This document shows, one piece after another, positions 1 through 12,463 of a stretch of DNA of 64,000 bases. Within the stretch, counting starts at the first letter, position 1; every line of letters starts with the position of its first letter. A program made the position numbers and the translations under genes. Origin of the DNA: Parasponia andersonii (taxonomy: Eukaryota; Streptophyta; Magnoliopsida; Rosales; Cannabaceae); assembly GCA_002914805.1 (NCBI GenBank), contig JXTB01000061.1, positions 384,776 through 448,775 of the forward strand, in the 5' to 3' direction. Under the pieces are notes generated by a model. That model had not been told where the DNA came from. It did no database searches and saw only the letters and a list, made by a program, of their open reading frames with translations.

Positions 1-3000
1 GTTTAGATCAACTAAAGTGAAGCCTAACTCATCTTCTCTAACCCTATGGTTACTCTCCACCCATTGACACATAAACACCAAGAACCGAAATGTGATAAAA
101 TCAAGTTCCCAAATTTCCTCGATAACGCCATAGTTTACCATATCACCCTCTATTGGGTTTTTATCTTTCGAACTTGAAAATTATATGGTTTTTGCAACAA
201 TACTTACCCCACTATTTTAGGTTGTTCTTATATTGTCGCGGTCTCTTATGCAAAAATGAACATTGTTAACTTGATAAGCATTATACTTAATTACATCCAA
301 TGATAGTCCACGTGATATCCATTTCAATGTATCAAATAGATTATGTGTTGCCTTGTTCATTTCAACTACAATCTATTCAAAATGCAAAATAACAATTAGA
401 AAATCCAACATATTAGTACTCATACTCTAAAATAGGGAAAAAATGAAATCAAATTAATAGTTGTAACAACTAATTGGAATTACCCGTTCACGAAACCAAC
501 TAATAAAAGTTCAATGATGTTCATCAGGGATCCACTTCTCTCTTTTTTATTTCATTAAGAATTGTATTTTGATCCAATTTATATGCTCCCTTCAACAAAT
601 CATCCCCAAAGTAAACTATTATTATTAAAGAATTCAACATTCAATCAATACAAATCTAATTCTCAATAAAACTTACTCGATGAAAGGTTAGACTTCAACT
701 ATATTTTGTAACACAGTACGATATGCTTAGTCTAGTTGTTCTCGTTTAACTATACACATGACACCACTACTTACGCTTTTATTAATATTTGAAGATGTGG
801 ATACTCTGATAACTTCTACATTTGCCAAATACTCAGAACAAAACTCAACAGCTTCTTCTGCGATATAACACTCTATAATGCATCCTTCTGGCTGGCTTCG
901 ATTTCTAACATATCCTTTTAGAATTTTCATGTATCTCTCAAATGGATACATCCATCTCAAATAAATAGGACTACATGACTTCACTTCTCTAACCAAATGT
1001 ATAGTAAGATGTATCATTATATCAAAAAAACTAGGAGGAAAAAACTGCTCGAACATGCATAATGTTACAATAAGTTCACGTTGTAGTTCATCTAACTTGG
1101 ATATATCGACCACCTTAGAATAAATTCCATTAAAAAATAAGCATAATCTGGTGATTGCATATCGAACATTTTTAGGTAATACGGACCTGATCACTATAGG
1201 TAGCAGATGTTACATTAGTGTATGACAATCATGAGATTTAAGTCCAACTAGTTTCAAATTGTTCATATCCACTAATGTTCTAATATTAGAATAATAGCTT
1301 TCAGGAACCTTTACATTAAATAAAGATTGACACAATTGATATTTTTCTTCCTTTTTCAATGTGAAATAAGCAGAGGGTAAATATATTCGCTTCTTCCCCA
1401 TTTTAGGAGCTAACTCTTTTCGAACACCGTCAACAAGATCCATGCGGGCACCAATACTATCCTTATTCGTCCCTGGAATATTTAATAAAGTTCCAATTAT
1501 ACTATTATATATGTTCTTCTCAATATACATGACATCTAAGTTATGTCTCAGAAGTAAATATTGCCAATACTCTAACTCAAAGAAAATAGATTTCTTCTTC
1601 CAACAACTCTTTGGGGTTTTTACAACCTTCACATTACTGCATCTTTTTTTTTTTTCTTACTGATAGCACTTATTTTAATCTTTCCAAGCCTAAATTCAAG
1701 TTAGAGACTGTTTTTAGTATCTCTATCCTAGTTAAAAGTTATAGTGCCAATTCAAATTCTTGAGAACCATTAAATGATTTTTTCCAATTTCTGTATACAT
1801 GTTAGCAAGGTAAAAATCTTCTATGGCCCATATAACTCAATCTTCTAGTATGTGTTAAGAACTGACAACTTGTTTTCTCATCACAAATAGGACATGCTTT
1901 ATATCCTTTAGTGGAAAACCCAGACAAATTCTCATATACAGGAAAGTCATTGATTGTCCATAGTAAGACAGCCTTAAGAGTAAAATCTTCATCCTTATTT
2001 GCATCATAGGTTTTCACACCATCATTCCACAAACTGTTCAACTCATCAATCAACGGGGCTTAATATACATCATTGTCATTACTAGGTTGTCTAGGTCATG
2101 ATATTAACATTATAAGAAGTGTAAACTTTCTTTTCATACACAACCATGGAGGAAGATTATAGATTACAAGCATTACAGGACAACAACTGTATTTGCTACT
2201 TAGAATTGTATGAGGATTAATACCATCCGTAGATAGACCAAGACAAAGATTCCTTGGATCACTTCTAAAAGAAGGCCATTTGTAATCTATTGTTTTCTAA
2301 GCCGGTGAATTGGCTGGATGTCTAAGTTTACCATCTTCTATCCTCTCATTCACATACCATATTAGATCTTTAGCATGTTCACGATTTCGGAATAGACGGG
2401 TAAAACGAGGAATTGGAGGAATATACTACAAAACCTTAGTAGGAGTTCCAACTTTTATCTCTTTAGAATTCTTATTCTGTTGTCACCTAGGCTCATTACA
2501 TACTGGACAACAAATTGCATCTTTAAATTTCTTTCGATATAAAATACAACCATTTGGGCAAGCATGAATTTTCTCAAGTTGCATACCCAATGAGCATAAA
2601 GTCTTTTTAGCCTCATAAGAGGAAGGTGGTATCTCATTACCATTTGGCAATATCTCTCCTAGTAAAGCTAACAAGTCTGAAAAACCCTTATCATTCTATC
2701 CATGTCTTGCTTTCAAATTATACAATTTCAATAATGCAAATAACTTTGTAAATTTCGTACAACCCAAATAGATCGGTTTTTCAGCATCATTAAGCAATGA
2801 TTGAAACTTAATATGATCTACATCTGTTTCATACTGTGCATTATCAATCATTTCAAAAAAATCATCATTTAAATCTAACTCATAATCATCTCTTATACTC
2901 TTCTTTAACGAAAATCCAGTAATTGGAACCTTTTCACCATGCCAAATCTATTATTTATAACTTTGATCTATTCCATTGAAATATAAGTGTTCTTTTATCT

Positions 3001-3157
3001 TTTTAACACCTATCTTTTACAAATTTCCATATTTAATACACGGATATAGAATTAAATTGGAATCTTTGACATTTTCAATAGTAAACTCCAAAAAGCTATC
3101 AACTCCCTTTCTATATTCAGTCGATAGTCTATCTGCCAATATTCATTCCTTATCCAT
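1..3157 (-). pseudogene. TNP2-type CACTA transposase, frameshifted
   Basis: Translation of the minus strand from an ATG at 3157 gives a degenerate transposase-associated domain (about 3157-2930; begins MDKE, contains STEYRKGVDSFLEF and ends near IWHGE). A TNP2 segment at 2053-1802 has LLWTINDFPVYENLSG, a CPIC pair and YMGHRRFLP. A DUF4218-like region follows (about 1550-730, with SHDCHTLM, FFDIMIHLTIHLVREV and WMYPFERYMKILKGYVRNR). A DUF4216-like stretch lies at about 370-1 (SSKDKNPIEGDMVNYGV, DELGFTLVDLN). This is the domain order of plant CACTA transposases. The segments lie in different frames with stops between them, so this is a dead coding region. It runs off the left edge. Confidence 0.8.
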
Positions 3158-4369
3158 TCTAAGCACAATTGAAAAAAAATAAATAAATAAACAATTGATA
3201 TAAAAACACTAACTAAATTAAGTACCATAAAAAATTGTACATAATCTCCCCTATTTCTAGCATTAACCAATTGAGTAACTAAACCACCAATTATAAATTA
3301 ACACTCATTTCAAATTATTCTTATATTTCTAAGTACTATCAAATTCAGAACTTAATTTATTCTTAAATAGTTTCATTTGTTACAAATAATTTGTCAATCA
3401 ACCAAATATAACATATGGAAAAATAATATCAACACAAATAATAAACTCAAGCAATCCCACACAATTATAACATCATTATATTACCACAATATTCAATTTC
3501 CTATATGATATCATATCTCATCTAGTTTAAATTTTCGAAAATAATAAGATAAAGCCAAAGTAAAAGTGCATAAGTTAATAAAAGAAAAAAATTTGAGAAA
3601 ACATACCTCAGTTTGCTTAGTTTGCTAATTCACAAGTAATCTAAGTACTCTAACTTCCACTAAAACTTATACGCAAATTAAAATAATAAATAAAATTAAA
3701 TATCTATAATCCATAATACTTTAAATTAAACATTGAATATGTAAATTTCTAAAAAAACTACACAATATTTAATTAAAATTGCATAAATTTGGATTAATTG
3801 ATACTAAGGATAGAAATTAAAAAGCATAACCTAATATATGATTTCTAGTAAATAAACATGAAATTGGTATAAATTCATATAACACACTTCAATTTGAAAC
3901 TTTTTACAACTAAATGAACTCACATTTCACCTAAAATAAATAAAAAAATAGCCACAAAATAATAACAAATTCGGATTAATTTGCTCTTAAATAGCAAAAT
4001 ATACCAAAAAATAAGATTTCTACTAAATAAATAGTCTAACTCGGCATTACAAGAGTAAAGATTATCAATGCATGCTCAAGATATTCACATTTAATAAATT
4101 AGAGTTCCAAATATAAACTCTTTCAAATATAACCTAAAACATGAAATTTCTACAAAATAATTAGTCAAAATCATGGTTAAGATAATGGGTAATCTAATTT
4201 TAATGATAAAAACAAGTTTAAAAGCTTAAACATACCTAGTTTACCAAAAAAAATGGTGAAAATGATGGGAGAGGGAGACTGGCCGCGTCTTGAAATAAAG
4301 AGAGAAAAGGGTGAGAAAAGTAAGAGAGAAGTGATATAGCCTCGTTTTTTTGGATCCTTTATATAGGGC

Positions 4370-4700
4370 CCCTACCTCGACGCCATATGGGCATCGAGAA
4401 AAGTATATCACGGCACCTTATGGGCGCCGTGAAAGTTAAATACTACGGTACTTTTTAGGCGCTATGATAGATGTGTATCACGGCGCCTTATAGGCGCCGT
4501 GAAAATTACATTCAGCGGCACCTATTAGGCGCCGTTAAAGATTCTATACCACGGCGCTTGTTAGGTACCATGGTGTTTTCCCATTTATCACGGCGCTTGT
4601 TAAGCACTGTGATAGTTAATCAATTATCACGGTGCTTCCGTATACGTACCGTGATAGTACACATTTTTAGTAATGATGATAGCGGTTTACTTAGCTTCGT
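4370..4700. repeat. CACTA subterminal palindromic repeats
   Basis: Eight to nine units spaced about 30-40 bp apart each hold an inverted repeat of the type CACGGCGCC...GGCGCCGTG, for example near 4410, 4445, 4478, 4511, 4546, 4585 and 4625. The unit at 4478-4501 is a perfect palindrome around TTATA. In CACTA elements such arrays lie just inside the ends and bind an element-encoded protein; that role here is inferred. An apparent 93-aa ORF over 4471-4752 only reflects the array. Confidence 0.8.
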
Positions 4701-5154
4701 GGGGCCTACCTATGGACCCTACACCATGTTCTTGACATTTTTAGGACTCTAATCACTTGTAGAAATTGTCCTAGTAGACATTATATTAGGAATGATTTAA
4801 GATACCTATTAAGTGTTTAATGATCATGTATGATTCTTGTTATAATTATAGGTACTTGTAGTAGCTAGCAAATTAATATTGGATTGGTTAGGCTAGCGAA
4901 CAAATAAGTAACTTTTCATCTTTGCTAATAACTTTTGTTTTATCAAAGCTAATGTCTTTTATTTTCCATTGTAATATTTATGTTTGAAATATGAAAGTCA
5001 TTTTCAAGCAATTCGTTAATGAAATAAAAATTATTTTGATATAGTGATAGTTATCTCATAAAAAAGATATGGATCAAGCTTATGATTATTGTTATTGTTA
5101 AATCATCTGAAAATTGTTACCCTTTAACAAACGTGAAAAATATTGGTGATTTAC

Positions 5155-5473
5155 TTTATAATTGAATGTGTTAAAATACACTTCAGTGACTATGCATGTG
5201 AACACAATCTATAAGGGGTTATATATAGATAGTACTGACCAAGCTACATCGTTAAATGTAGTAGATTCGTACCCGTCTGTAGGAGTTATCTATAGTAGAT
5301 TCGGATCCGACTATTTATAATTGAATGTGTTAAAATACACTTCAGTGACTATGCATGTGAACACAATCTATAAGGGGTTATATATAGATAGTACTGACCA
5401 AGCTATATCGTTAAATGTAGTAGATTCGTATCCGTCTGCAGGAGTTATCTATAGTAGATTCGGATCCGACTAT
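5155..5473. repeat. Tandem duplication, 159-bp unit, two copies
   Basis: Copies at about 5155-5313 and 5314-5473 are nearly identical; the few differences seen include GCTACATCG/GCTATATCG and CGTACCCG/CGTATCCG. Part of the motif (GTAGATTCGGATCCGACTAT) recurs in degenerate form just downstream. No coding potential was seen. The flank 4780-5154 is AT-rich without features. Confidence 0.9.
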
Positions 5474-8400
5474 AAGAGTTATTTGTAGCAGATTCAGACC
5501 TAATTACAGGAGTTAAATATGGCCAAAGTCGCCAAAACTGTAGAGTAAAATTTGAAAGTGATATCGATTATTGAATAAGTTCGATACAATGAATTTTGAA
5601 ACTTTCTACTTTATTAAATTGACTTTTAGTTAATTTCATTTTCTTAATTTAAAAAGTATTAATTTCAAAGTTAGATTTATTTTGTAAAATACTTATTAAA
5701 TATTTCAAATTGCATATGTTTGATCTAACTAGTAGAGGTTATTAGTTACTTACTGGACTGTCGAGCTCACCATTTTATTCTTTAATCTTTTTTAGATTCA
5801 GATAATAGTCAATAAGTGGAACTCATATTTGAAAGAGGAAGATCATTTGAGGACTCAAATTTTAATTTTTTAGAGATATTGTATTATTTGGTTTCTATTT
5901 TGAGATATTGTTGGTTATTTGAGATATATTGGATTATTGTTATAGTTTTAGTTTGTTATTATGGATTTAGCAAATTATTATTGATGATTTAGATAGTTTA
6001 GTGTTTTGTTATGATGAACTATTTTGGGTGATAATGAATCTATTTGGATTCTTAATAACGATTGGATTTGAAATCTTTCATGTTTATGAGGTTTATCCTT
6101 ATGGGCATGTGGCGATTATCATGTTCTTGGTCTTGGGGCGTGACAATAATTCTCTCAATTAATTTTACTATGTGTTGCTATTTACTTACTAGTAGGTTGT
6201 ATTTTTTACATAAAGAGTTGAAATTCTAACTTAGAATGTTCATAACTTTAGGAAGAAAGTGTGATTACACACTATGCTTTGTCTACGAAACTACGAACAA
6301 TTATTTAAATTAGTAAGTTAAAGTGGTGTCACACTATATAACATGGTGGCCGCTTTAAAGAAGCAATATATGTACGATCAACATTTAAAATAGTACAACG
6401 GTTACAAATAATTTATATTTAACTTTTATAGTGTATTTGCTAGGAAGGAGAAGTGGAAGGGAACAAGAGATGGATAGAGAGAGATTAGTTATGGTTGATG
6501 GAGGTTTTATCGACAATGAATTTAGAAAATTGCAAGATGTGGTTTGTGCGTGAAAAAGGTTGGCTAAGCGAAGTAAATAGAGAGACAAGAATTTTATAGT
6601 GATTCAGTCCAAAAAAATATGAGCCTACATCCATTGTTCTTCACTATTTATATAGAGAATTACAATAGTTTCTCTAAGTCTCAATATGAAAGTAAAGAAA
6701 TAATTACAGAGAGTGTGTATAGTAAAGTGATTTTGTTATGACTGTGAGACTGAGCCCCCTTTTATATATATGAAAGTGACCTAATGTTTTCCAATTATGA
6801 AAACTTCAAGTACATAATCAGAAAAGACAATTTCGGATAACAATATAAAATTGGATAATTACTAATAAATGGATTGTTTGTTCTCTACCCAGAAGCTTGT
6901 TTTTTTTTTCTCACAGATTACCTATTTGGAGAAAAATGATCTAATTTCTTTTTCTGATGGTTGCACATTATTCATCCGAAGAAAATCACACTTCGATTAA
7001 AAAAACATATATACGACCTAACACATTTATTTCAGTTGTTGACTTTCCTTTCATAGCATTGACTAATCGTAGATTTAAGATCACATAGTAGTTATCAATA
7101 AGTTTTGAGTAGGTCAGTTAATTAATTAGTAGGAAAGAGTTTAGAAGGGAAAAAGAGATGGATTTTAAATCTCAAAATGAGTAAGTTTTTAATCTTTTCA
7201 ATATGAGAGATTTTAGAAAAGAAATGTCGACTCAATTGGGATTTGAGTTATGTTTATAAAATTACCTTTAGCATTGTATCACAAAAACTAGTGTCAAGAT
7301 AGAAATGATAATTTTATAAATAAAATCTTCTCTTCCGTTCCATTTATCTCTCTCACCAAATTAGAGAAGGGAATTCGGTCTTCTTTCTTTCTCGTATCAA
7401 ATACAACAAGCGAAAGATGATATTCCTTAAGTAATGTACCTATTCTTCCTTCTTATCTTCATTCCTCTAAACATAGCCTTAGGGGATTCTTTTTATTACT
7501 ATTACTATTTGAGGTGGTTTTAGTTCATGAGTTAGCATTTGGTCGGCTATGCAGTAAGACAACAGAAGAAATGACAAAATAATTTAACAAATAATGCTTC
7601 CTACTTTAAATATTTCAGTCATTTTTTTATTGAAGAAAAAAAAAGGATCAAATTTATCTTTGGATTGCTTTGTTGACTTTGAACGATAATATTATACTAA
7701 AAAAAATAACAAGGACATCAAAAGAATCAAACCGATGTTAATAGACAATTTGGAAAAGGCCAAACAAAATCTATTCAAAAATCCTAACATAGAAAAGTAG
7801 ATGAATGAGTTTGATTGAATAAATAATTAACGGCAACTGAAACATGACAAAAAGAACCATTTAGATTAGATCAAAGCATGAAAATGTGTCTGGGTTTCTC
7901 CTATCATATCAACATGCATGATTCTACCAAAACTTACTAGCAAATGCATGAATATGTCAATTAAAAAAAGGGGGAGAAATGTATTATTATTGTATTTGCA
8001 GGGTTCATATAAGTATTATAAAGAAAGCTTGTATTAGAGTTTTATTAAATTTATGTTTCAATTGGAAAATTTTTCTTATTTTTGGAATAGAATATTTGGA
8101 AATGATATCGCAGTTCACATGACGGTGTTCTAGGCTTCTGTCCTCTTTCTGAGACATTTCTTGAATAAACAACAGGCTTTTGCAGAGTTTGTGTAAACTC
8201 TTGGGCCGACACCCCTCATTCAGTTGACACCAAAAACCCTGGCCCATGTGGGTCTGCACTCTTTTTTTTTCCCCCTACTTTTTTAACCCTTTTTTTGCCC
8301 TATTCGTTAAGAGTTCTAGTTCAAAGGATAAGTGATTAGTCAAATATATTTTTGATTTCTAAGGAGTTATTTTATTTTTATTTTTTTGATTTTTTGACAA

Positions 8401-8626
8401 TTCAATGGAGGAGGACTTGACTCATGGCTGCTAATAGAAGAGTTTTTCCTTTCTTTTTATTTTTTTTTCCTAATTGATATTACTTACAAAATTAATTGAA
8501 AAACAATATGTTGCTTTCAATATATAATAATTACATTTTTAATAATTACAAGGTCAAACTAGCAAGATCCAGCTAATTAACTATAAGGCCGTTTACTTTG
8601 CTTTACTCTTACTAAAAAAGGTTCGC
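5474..8626. other. Intergenic, AT-rich, no gene recognised
   Basis: No ORF here resembles a known family. The stretch around 6590-6700 (GATTCAGTCC, GAGCCTACATCC, then TATTTATATAGAG) looks like worn LTR-type sequence, but no ends could be paired. The short minus-strand ORFs at 6385-6588 and 8005-8259 have no recognisable product. Confidence 0.4.
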
Positions 8627-8714
8627 GTACAAAGGAGGAAACTCACTACTCTATTGCAAGGAAACTCTAAGTACAAAGGAGGAAACTCACTACTCTATTG
8701 CAAGGAAACTCTAA
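8627..8714. repeat. Exact 44-bp tandem duplication
   Basis: A 44-bp unit beginning GTACAAAGGAGGAAACTCAC occurs twice in a row (8627-8670 and 8671-8714) without differences, so the event is recent. Confidence 0.9.
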
Positions 8715-9805
8715 GATTGGGTTCTAGTAGACATTGAACTCCTGAGGCACGATGCTTTTTTTGTTCTTTTTTCTTTTTTTGAAGTATGAGGCATGATGCT
8801 TTCAATACAAATCTGCAAAGCTTAGAATTACGGAGAAACTCCTAGCACGGGTTCTGGTATATACATGTTGTTTTTGTTTTTGTTTGTTTTTTTTTTTTTT
8901 TTGATAAAATAATCGTTTGGACTCGTAAATAAGTTTGATCGATTTGGACCATCCATTGATATGGGCCAATGTGACGTACATTTCAATGGATGAATATGAT
9001 ATGATGCGACAAATCGTAGCATCCCTTTGTTCTAGAAATGTAGAACCTCGGTTAAATTGCCCCCGAGGTCTCCTTTTATCTCTTGGGATATGAGAATGAG
9101 TTCTCTACCCAATTATAGCTTCACGTAATTTTACCCCCCAAAAATAAAAGTATAGCCTTATGTAATGGTGTTTTCTTCTTTAGTCCTTTGGGCTCTTGCC
9201 TTTGATGTTTTCTGTGGTTTCGGTTGATCTCCCCCTATACTGTTTGCCTCTTTGTCTTTGATTTTTACTATATTCATATTTCTGGGGTAATGAATCTTGT
9301 ACTAAAGATTAGAAACTGGCTAATATAGCTAGGATGTCTCTAGTTCTAGTGTTGTCCCTCTCGGTGCTGACTTTTCAATAAAAAGAAAATAGTATTACAT
9401 CATATAATATATATAACTAGATGATCAAAGCAATTTTGTCATACGTACTAATACTTTATACTTCATGTAATACATTACATTAGGATACTTCAGTATTTCT
9501 ATCCTAAAAATTTTGGACGGGGGTTTACTCTTGTGGTAAGGGACAAAAAAGTAAAAAGACAATCATGAGTTTGCATTCTGAAAAATCGTTACTCAACGGA
9601 TATGATATACTAAAAAAAAATAATAATAATAAAATAAAAAGAGCACTTTCAACACATTAATTAAGGCTCGTTCTATTTCGTAATTAAGATGCGAGTAAAT
9701 GTTGAAATAAGGGAAAGAACACCGCATTGCAACAGCTTTTCAAACTAAAATAACAATTTTAAGCATAAGATGTGAAATTGTTTTCGTTCTTTAGTAATAA
9801 AGATC
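8715..9805. other. Intergenic, no gene recognised
   Basis: Contains T-rich runs and a stretch (about 9040-9385) that ends in an AATAAA-like tail after TCCCTCTCGGTGCTGACTTTTC. It may be the 3' end of an old retroelement, but no coding sequence supports that. Confidence 0.3.
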
Positions 9806-9963
9806 AATTTTCTCATATGTATATGGAGACTAATATCCTGCATGATGGGCATAAGGACTCAATCAATGAATTATAGTAAGTGTAAATTTTCTCATATGTG
9901 TATGGAGACTAATATCCTGCATGATGGGCATAAGAACTCAATCAATGAATTATAGTAAGTGTA
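9806..9963. repeat. 79-bp tandem duplication
   Basis: Copies at 9806-9884 and 9885-9963 differ at two positions seen (ATGTATATGG/ATGTGTATGG and AAGGACTC/AAGAACTC). The 61-codon ORF at 9921-10106 overlaps the second copy and has no recognisable product. Confidence 0.9.
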
Positions 9964-10639
9964 GCACATACTCCAATAATTTAGGCAAATTCCTAACTAG
10001 GGAAAGAGTTATAAATATGGAAATGGACCAAAAGAGTCGCATATTAAGGAGTAGTTCTCAATTCCCTGCAAAAGAACGATTCGTCCATATATTTTGTAAA
10101 GCATGAACATAATTAATTGAACCCATGCGTAGAGGTGGAGATCATGTGATAAAGAATAAGAGAACCATAATATGAGACAGAATATAGTACGTAGCTCATT
10201 TGGAGAATTAGTGACCGGTTGTTGGTCCTAGAAAAATTGCAAATTTATGATCACAAAAATAGTTACTATCCGTCACAAATTTTGTAAAACTCCAAAAATA
10301 AAAAAAGTCAGTCATTTTGAAAAATATTCCAAAAAAGTCATTTTAACCCAAATTACTCCTCTTATAAAGTGCATTTCCATGTAAAGAGAGCAATGAATTA
10401 ATAGGTCCAGCCCATAGTCCCAAAATTTATGGAAGTTCCTAACTAGGGAAAACCGGACATGTGAAGAGTAATGATTTGGAATTCAACATCTTCTAACTAA
10501 GTTTTATGGACCAGTTTGAGCCCGTACATGATGTTAGATAATTAATTTTAATGCTTGAATTGGGTAGCCAATACCACATTAATTAGTCGGGACAAAAGTT
10601 ACTTTTTTTCCCCTATATACAGAGGTACGGGTCTACATA

Positions 10640-11287
10640 GAGAAAAGGACATGGGTAGGAATTAGGCTAAATGATTTTTTTTTGTAAATTTTTTTAAAAA
10701 TGATAGTTGTAGAAGTGCTAAAAACATTTTGACACGTAATCAGAGCTTTATTAATCATGAAAATTTTCCAAAGATGTCAAGGTCAAAAAAACTTTCTACT
10801 GTAGATAAAGGTAGCAATATTTATCATACCATATTTAATCTAATTAAATTGTATCGTTAACAAGTTAACTTACACGTCACATATTTAATAAAAATGACGT
10901 AAAGAGTGAAAAATGACAGATCAAAACGTATATAAATAATATAATTATTAATTTACTTAATATTTTTAATTAAGTTTTACTATAATAAGAGAAACATTAT
11001 CTTTATATTTTTTTATTTTATCTACAAAAAATTCATGAAAAAATATTTTTTAAAAAATAATTATTTAATATAATTTATTAAAAACTTATTTAATCGTGTC
11101 AATTCAAATTAATTTCGTATCAGATAGATTCAACTAATCGTACACGTTTCAAACCCTACTATCATGTCATGATCTATATTGTCACCCTAATTATAGGCCG
11201 AAGTATTTTTGACACTCCTAAAATTGTCATTTAAAAAAATCCACAAAAATTCATTTTGGCCCAAATTAGTCCTATCCATGTCTGTTG
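10640..11287. mobile_element. MITE-like element, family 2 (GGACATGGGTAGGA termini), degenerate
   Basis: The left end reads GGACATGGGTAGGAATTAGG and the right end, reversed, reads GACATGGATAGGACTAATT, forming long imperfect terminal inverted repeats. The interior is AT-rich and non-coding. A better preserved relative is at 46633-46915, and a partial right end lies near 10320-10360. No clear target duplication was found for this copy. Confidence 0.5.
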
Positions 11288-11469
11288 TTCATTTACAGGT
11301 CTTATAACAAAATGATCATATTTTAGACTTATTTTAAGTAGATGTCTATTTTTGGATGCTATAGCAAAATAACGAGTTTATCGATGTATATATCTGAGTG
11401 TAAATTATGTAAAATAAAATGCGTACACTATAGAAACTAAAACTGGTATATCTACTTATATAGTAAACG

Positions 11470-11508
<39 letters not shown>

Positions 11509-12463
11509 TCAACCATTTAGCTATATTTAAAAAAAAAAAAAAAAAAAAAAAAAGCAAAAAAGCACACTTACTAAAATAAGTGAAAAAACACACTCTAATT
11601 TCCTTATACCCTCATAATTGTACCTTTATGTACAAAATATAATAATAAATATTACTGAAAAAGAAAAAAAAATACTGCATTTGACACATTAATGAGAAGA
11701 TTAATAAAAAGTATAACACTGTAAAAGGGAGGAATCTATGGCCAAAACTGGTAACTTGAGAAAGAGGTGACTAGCCAAAACTAAACTCCATGAGTATAAT
11801 AGTTGTCTTTGTAAATCTTGACTCACTTACCGGGTTTGGTACACAAGTAAAGTAGGAAAAAAGAATGTATCAACGTAATTACCATATTTATCCCGTCTAG
11901 AATCCAATTTTAGAATTACAAAAAAAATGTGGTTTAATTGGTACTTTTAAATCTCTCCACTCACGTTACAATAGTTCCATCAACCAAACAACCATGCATC
12001 TCAAAATCCGCTCCCCGTTTTTTCTTATACCACTTGCTAGACATAGATAGGATTTTGACTCGTTGACACATCTCAATAGCTTCCAGGAAAATAAGGCCAT
12101 AAGTATAACTTTATCAGTAAATACAACTATTTATGACTTATGGGGCCTCTTAATCTCCAAATTATTAAAACTGTTAAGAAGGTAGTAGCACATATCATAA
12201 GCAATAATTTAATGCAATGCCTAAAACTCATATGTACAATGCTCAATCCAGGGTGATACAATATCGAGGCCCCTCAACACATCTACAGAAGGTGCCCCTC
12301 CCGGAGAAGGTATTGCTGCAAAGTAGCACAATAAAACACTATTGTGGTATTGACAGAAAAATACAGAGCACAGTTTTAAATTAGATTAGAAATTTTCAAT
12401 CTATAAATACTCCACTGATACATTGCTCAAATTAGTGATGAATTTTATTCCGAAAAAAAAATT
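11288..12463. other. Intergenic; (TA)n and poly-A tracts; 3' flank of the transporter gene
   Basis: A (TA)n microsatellite runs about 11474-11508 and a 25-base A tract about 11529-11552. About 11320-11470 resembles, in reverse and degenerate form, the dispersed module seen at 50528-50810. The 3' end of the minus-strand transporter gene starts at the right border; an AATAAA on the minus strand lies at about 12443-12448, just after the stop codon. Confidence 0.4.

Larger units (their letters stand above)
1..4779 (-). mobile_element. CACTA (En/Spm) DNA transposon, degenerate, cut by window edge
   Basis: The minus strand encodes, in order, a transposase-associated domain, a TNP2-type transposase and two domains that follow TNP2 in plant CACTA elements. 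The right flank (the element's 5' end) has an array of palindromic subterminal repeats at 4370-4700. A CACTA-like terminus can be read on the minus strand at about 4779 as GTCTACTAGGACAAT, where the expected CACTACTAG has changed in its first bases. The other end lies left of the window, so the terminal repeats cannot be paired. Many frameshifts and stops show it is no longer autonomous. Confidence 0.8.

Noticed and set aside
4471..4752. Plus-strand ORF of 93 codons
   Set aside because: It runs through the palindromic CACTA subterminal repeats; its residues only mirror the repeat unit.
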